From NCBI GenBank assembly GCA_035560235.1, contig DATMAG010000073.1, positions 1 through 64,000 of the forward strand: a DNA stretch of 64,000 nucleotides, read 5' to 3'. The position numbers were made by a program, and so were the translations under genes. This DNA is from DASRDU01 sp035560235 (lineage in GTDB: Bacteria > Acidobacteriota > Blastocatellia > RBC074). Each line of letters opens with the position of its first letter. Within the stretch, counting starts at the first letter, position 1. Below are positions 61,909 to 64,000 of this stretch, piece after piece. The notes beneath the pieces were generated by a model that worked only from the letters and a program-made list of their open reading frames with translations, ran no database searches and was not told where the DNA came from.

Positions 61909-63144
61909 TTATCGCTGGCTTTCGGCCTGAATCATCTGTTTCAGGCTGGCCCGGTGTCGTTGCATCTCAGCGATAAATTCGTGGAACAGATAAGTCGAAT
62001 CGTGCGGGCCCGGCCCCGCTTCAGGGTGGTATTGTACCGAAAAGACGGGCAGTTTGCGATGACGAAACCCGGCCAGCGTCTGGTCATTAATGTTCCAGTG
62101 CGTGAACTCGATCTCATTTTCATCAAGGCTCTGCGGGTCAACCGCGAAGCCGTGATTGTGCGAAGCGATTTCGATGCGGCCCGTGCGCACGTTTCTGATC
62201 GGATGATTTGCGCCGCGATGGCCGAACTTCAGCTTGAAGGTTCTGCCGCCGAAAGCGTGGCCGAGAATCTGATGACCCAGACAGATCCCAAACATCGGCG
62301 CGGCTCCGAGCAGTCTTCTGATTTCATCAACAATCGGCTCAAGCGCCGCCGGGTCGCCTGGCCCGTTCGAAAGGAAGACCCCGTCAGGCGCGAGCGAGAG
62401 CACATCATCGGCTTTGGTGCGCGCCGGCACAACCGTGATGCGACAGCCGAGCGCTGCCAGATAACGCAGGATGTAATACTTGATGCCGAAGTCGTAAGCG
62501 ACGACGTGAAATGGTTCCTCACTGTTCTCCGTCTGAAGACGATGGCGCACCGCACCGAGCGCGTCGAAAGCGCCTGCGGCCTTGTCAATCGAGAGATTCG
62601 TGAAAGCCGATGACACCTGCTGTTCAATCTGCTCTGACCACTCGTATGTATCTCCGCAGGTGACTTCATCAACCAGGTTACGCCCGATCATTGAAGGCGC
62701 GGCTTTGGCCTTTGCAATCAGGCTCTGCTCATCAGGATCGGTTGAAGAGATGCAGGCGCGCATCGCTCCCTTTTCGCGGATGTGGCGCACCAGCGCGCGC
62801 GTGTCAATGTCAGAGATGCCGACGATGCCGTAGCGTTTCAGGTATTCATCCAGCGACAGGACCGAACGCCAGCTGGAACTGATTTCAGAAACTTCGCGCA
62901 CGACGAAGCCCTCGACAAACGGGCGGCGCGACTCAACGTCTTCAGGATTGACGCCGTAATTGCCAATCTCGGTGTAAGTCATCGTCACGATCTGCCCGGC
63001 ATACGATGGGTCAGTCAGAATCTCCTGATAACCGGTCATCGCCGTATTGAAAACAATCTCACCCGTGCGTTCGCCGCTGGCTCCCCAGGCGCGACCGCGA
63101 AAAATCCGTCCGTCTTCCAGCGCAAGAATGGCAGTCTGTTTCAT
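61909..63144 (-). CDS. carA: Carbamoyl-phosphate synthase small subunit
   Basis: Hydrolyses glutamine and passes ammonia to CarB for pyrimidine and arginine synthesis. The N-terminal CPSase domain has [20 protein letters not shown] and [20 protein letters not shown]. The C-terminal class I amidotransferase has the catalytic Cys in [16 protein letters not shown] and the His-Glu in [15 protein letters not shown]. The 411-residue length is normal. ATG 63144 is chosen, with GGAG 7 nt upstream; a longer reading adds only 9 residues. carB is not in the window. Confidence 0.97.
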   Translation of the reverse strand: MKQTAILALEDGRIFRGRAWGASGERTGEIVFNTAMTGYQEILTDPSYAGQIVTMTYTEIGNYGVNPEDVESRRPFVEGFVVREVSEISSSWRSVLSLDEYLKRYGIVGISDIDTRALVRHIREKGAMRACISSTDPDEQSLIAKAKAAPSMIGRNLVDEVTCGDTYEWSEQIEQQVSSAFTNLSIDKAAGAFDALGAVRHRLQTENSEEPFHVVAYDFGIKYYILRYLAALGCRITVVPARTKADDVLSLAPDGVFLSNGPGDPAALEPIVDEIRRLLGAAPMFGICLGHQILGHAFGGRTFKLKFGHRGANHPIRNVRTGRIEIASHNHGFAVDPQSLDENEIEFTHWNINDQTLAGFRHRKLPVFSVQYHPEAGPGPHDSTYLFHEFIAEMQRHRASLKQMIQAESQR

Positions 63145-63345
63145 CAGGCTCTCCGAATTGAGGTGGATCAAAGGTAAAAGTGATTTTCTCTGTTTCCGGC
63201 TGATTTCGCAAACGCCGACGCGTCGTGAAGGCTGAGTTCCGCCCGGTGAATATGCGGGACAAAAAACGGCAAGTCAGGCTCAGCATTCCCGCCTGCTTCC
63301 GGTTTTTTCAATGAAACCTGCTGCGAAATTTGCCAGCCTGCCAGT

Positions 63346-64000
<655 letters not shown>

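Overview
The window is about 64 kb of GC-rich (roughly 58-60% by eye), densely coding bacterial chromosome with no rRNA, tRNA, CRISPR array, prophage or insertion sequence that I can support. The gene content suggests an Acidobacteriota genome, plausibly Blastocatellia-like. The reasons are an ECF sigma factor of the Solibacter/Gemmata type overlapping a Ser/Thr kinase-TPR receptor, many TPR and retropepsin-type proteins, Uma2, DUF5678, GH127 and CarboxypepD_reg-M1 peptidase genes, and an MqnA (futalosine pathway) gene. The phylum is an inference; no 16S gene is present.

Layout. 1-6.1 kb: a signalling block (ECF sigma, Ser/Thr kinase, two small paralogous beta-rich proteins, SpoIIE-type phosphatase), then Uma2 and tsaD. 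7.9-13.7 kb (mostly minus): cysteine dioxygenase, an unknown protein, a PIN protein with a short helical partner, a TPR plus double retropepsin protein, an Ogg2-type glycosylase and a GH16 glucanase. 14-16.8 kb (plus): a Tat-exported TIM-barrel protein, a small LSm-like protein and a glycosyltransferase. 16.9-20.2 kb (minus): M50 protease-trpS-scpA-scpB. 20.3-22.9 kb (plus): a TPR lipoprotein-like export cassette of three secreted proteins. 22.9-24.5 kb (minus): SIS and SGNH hydrolase. 24.8-26.8 kb (plus): gmd-fcl, making GDP-L-fucose. 26.7-30.6 kb: mqnA, a zinc-finger anti-sigma-like gene divergent from an atypical sigma-like regulator, and two small genes between strong terminators. 30.7-41.1 kb (all minus): ddl, arginase, methyltransferase, DUF5678-retropepsin-asnS, a MurU/AmgK-like pair, CYTH, a HARE-HTH-like protein, polyprenyl synthase and yajQ. 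41.6-45.8 kb (plus): HD phosphohydrolase, DedA, pta, a membrane protein, SnoaL-like and cupin. 45.8-52.6 kb (minus): cupin, M1 peptidase, methyltransferase, PLP decarboxylase and mnmA. 52.8-60.6 kb (plus): a NorQ/NorD-type AAA+/VWA pair, a P-loop kinase, GH127 and aldose epimerase. 60.7-64 kb (minus): lytic transglycosylase, carA and a xerC-type recombinase cut by the window edge.

Working together. The first block looks like a phospho-signalling unit joining transcription (sigma), kinase and phosphatase. murU/amgK, ddl, the polyprenyl synthase and the transglycosylase serve the cell wall. gmd-fcl and the glycosyltransferase point to surface polysaccharide. GH127, aldose epimerase and GH16 point to plant or algal glycan use.

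The most unusual feature is not a gene. Short intergenic palindromes built mainly from degenerate 7-bp words (one family 9-bp, one 10-bp) recur at least ten times. Every one lies between two co-directional genes, while the clear T-tailed terminators sit at transcription-unit ends.
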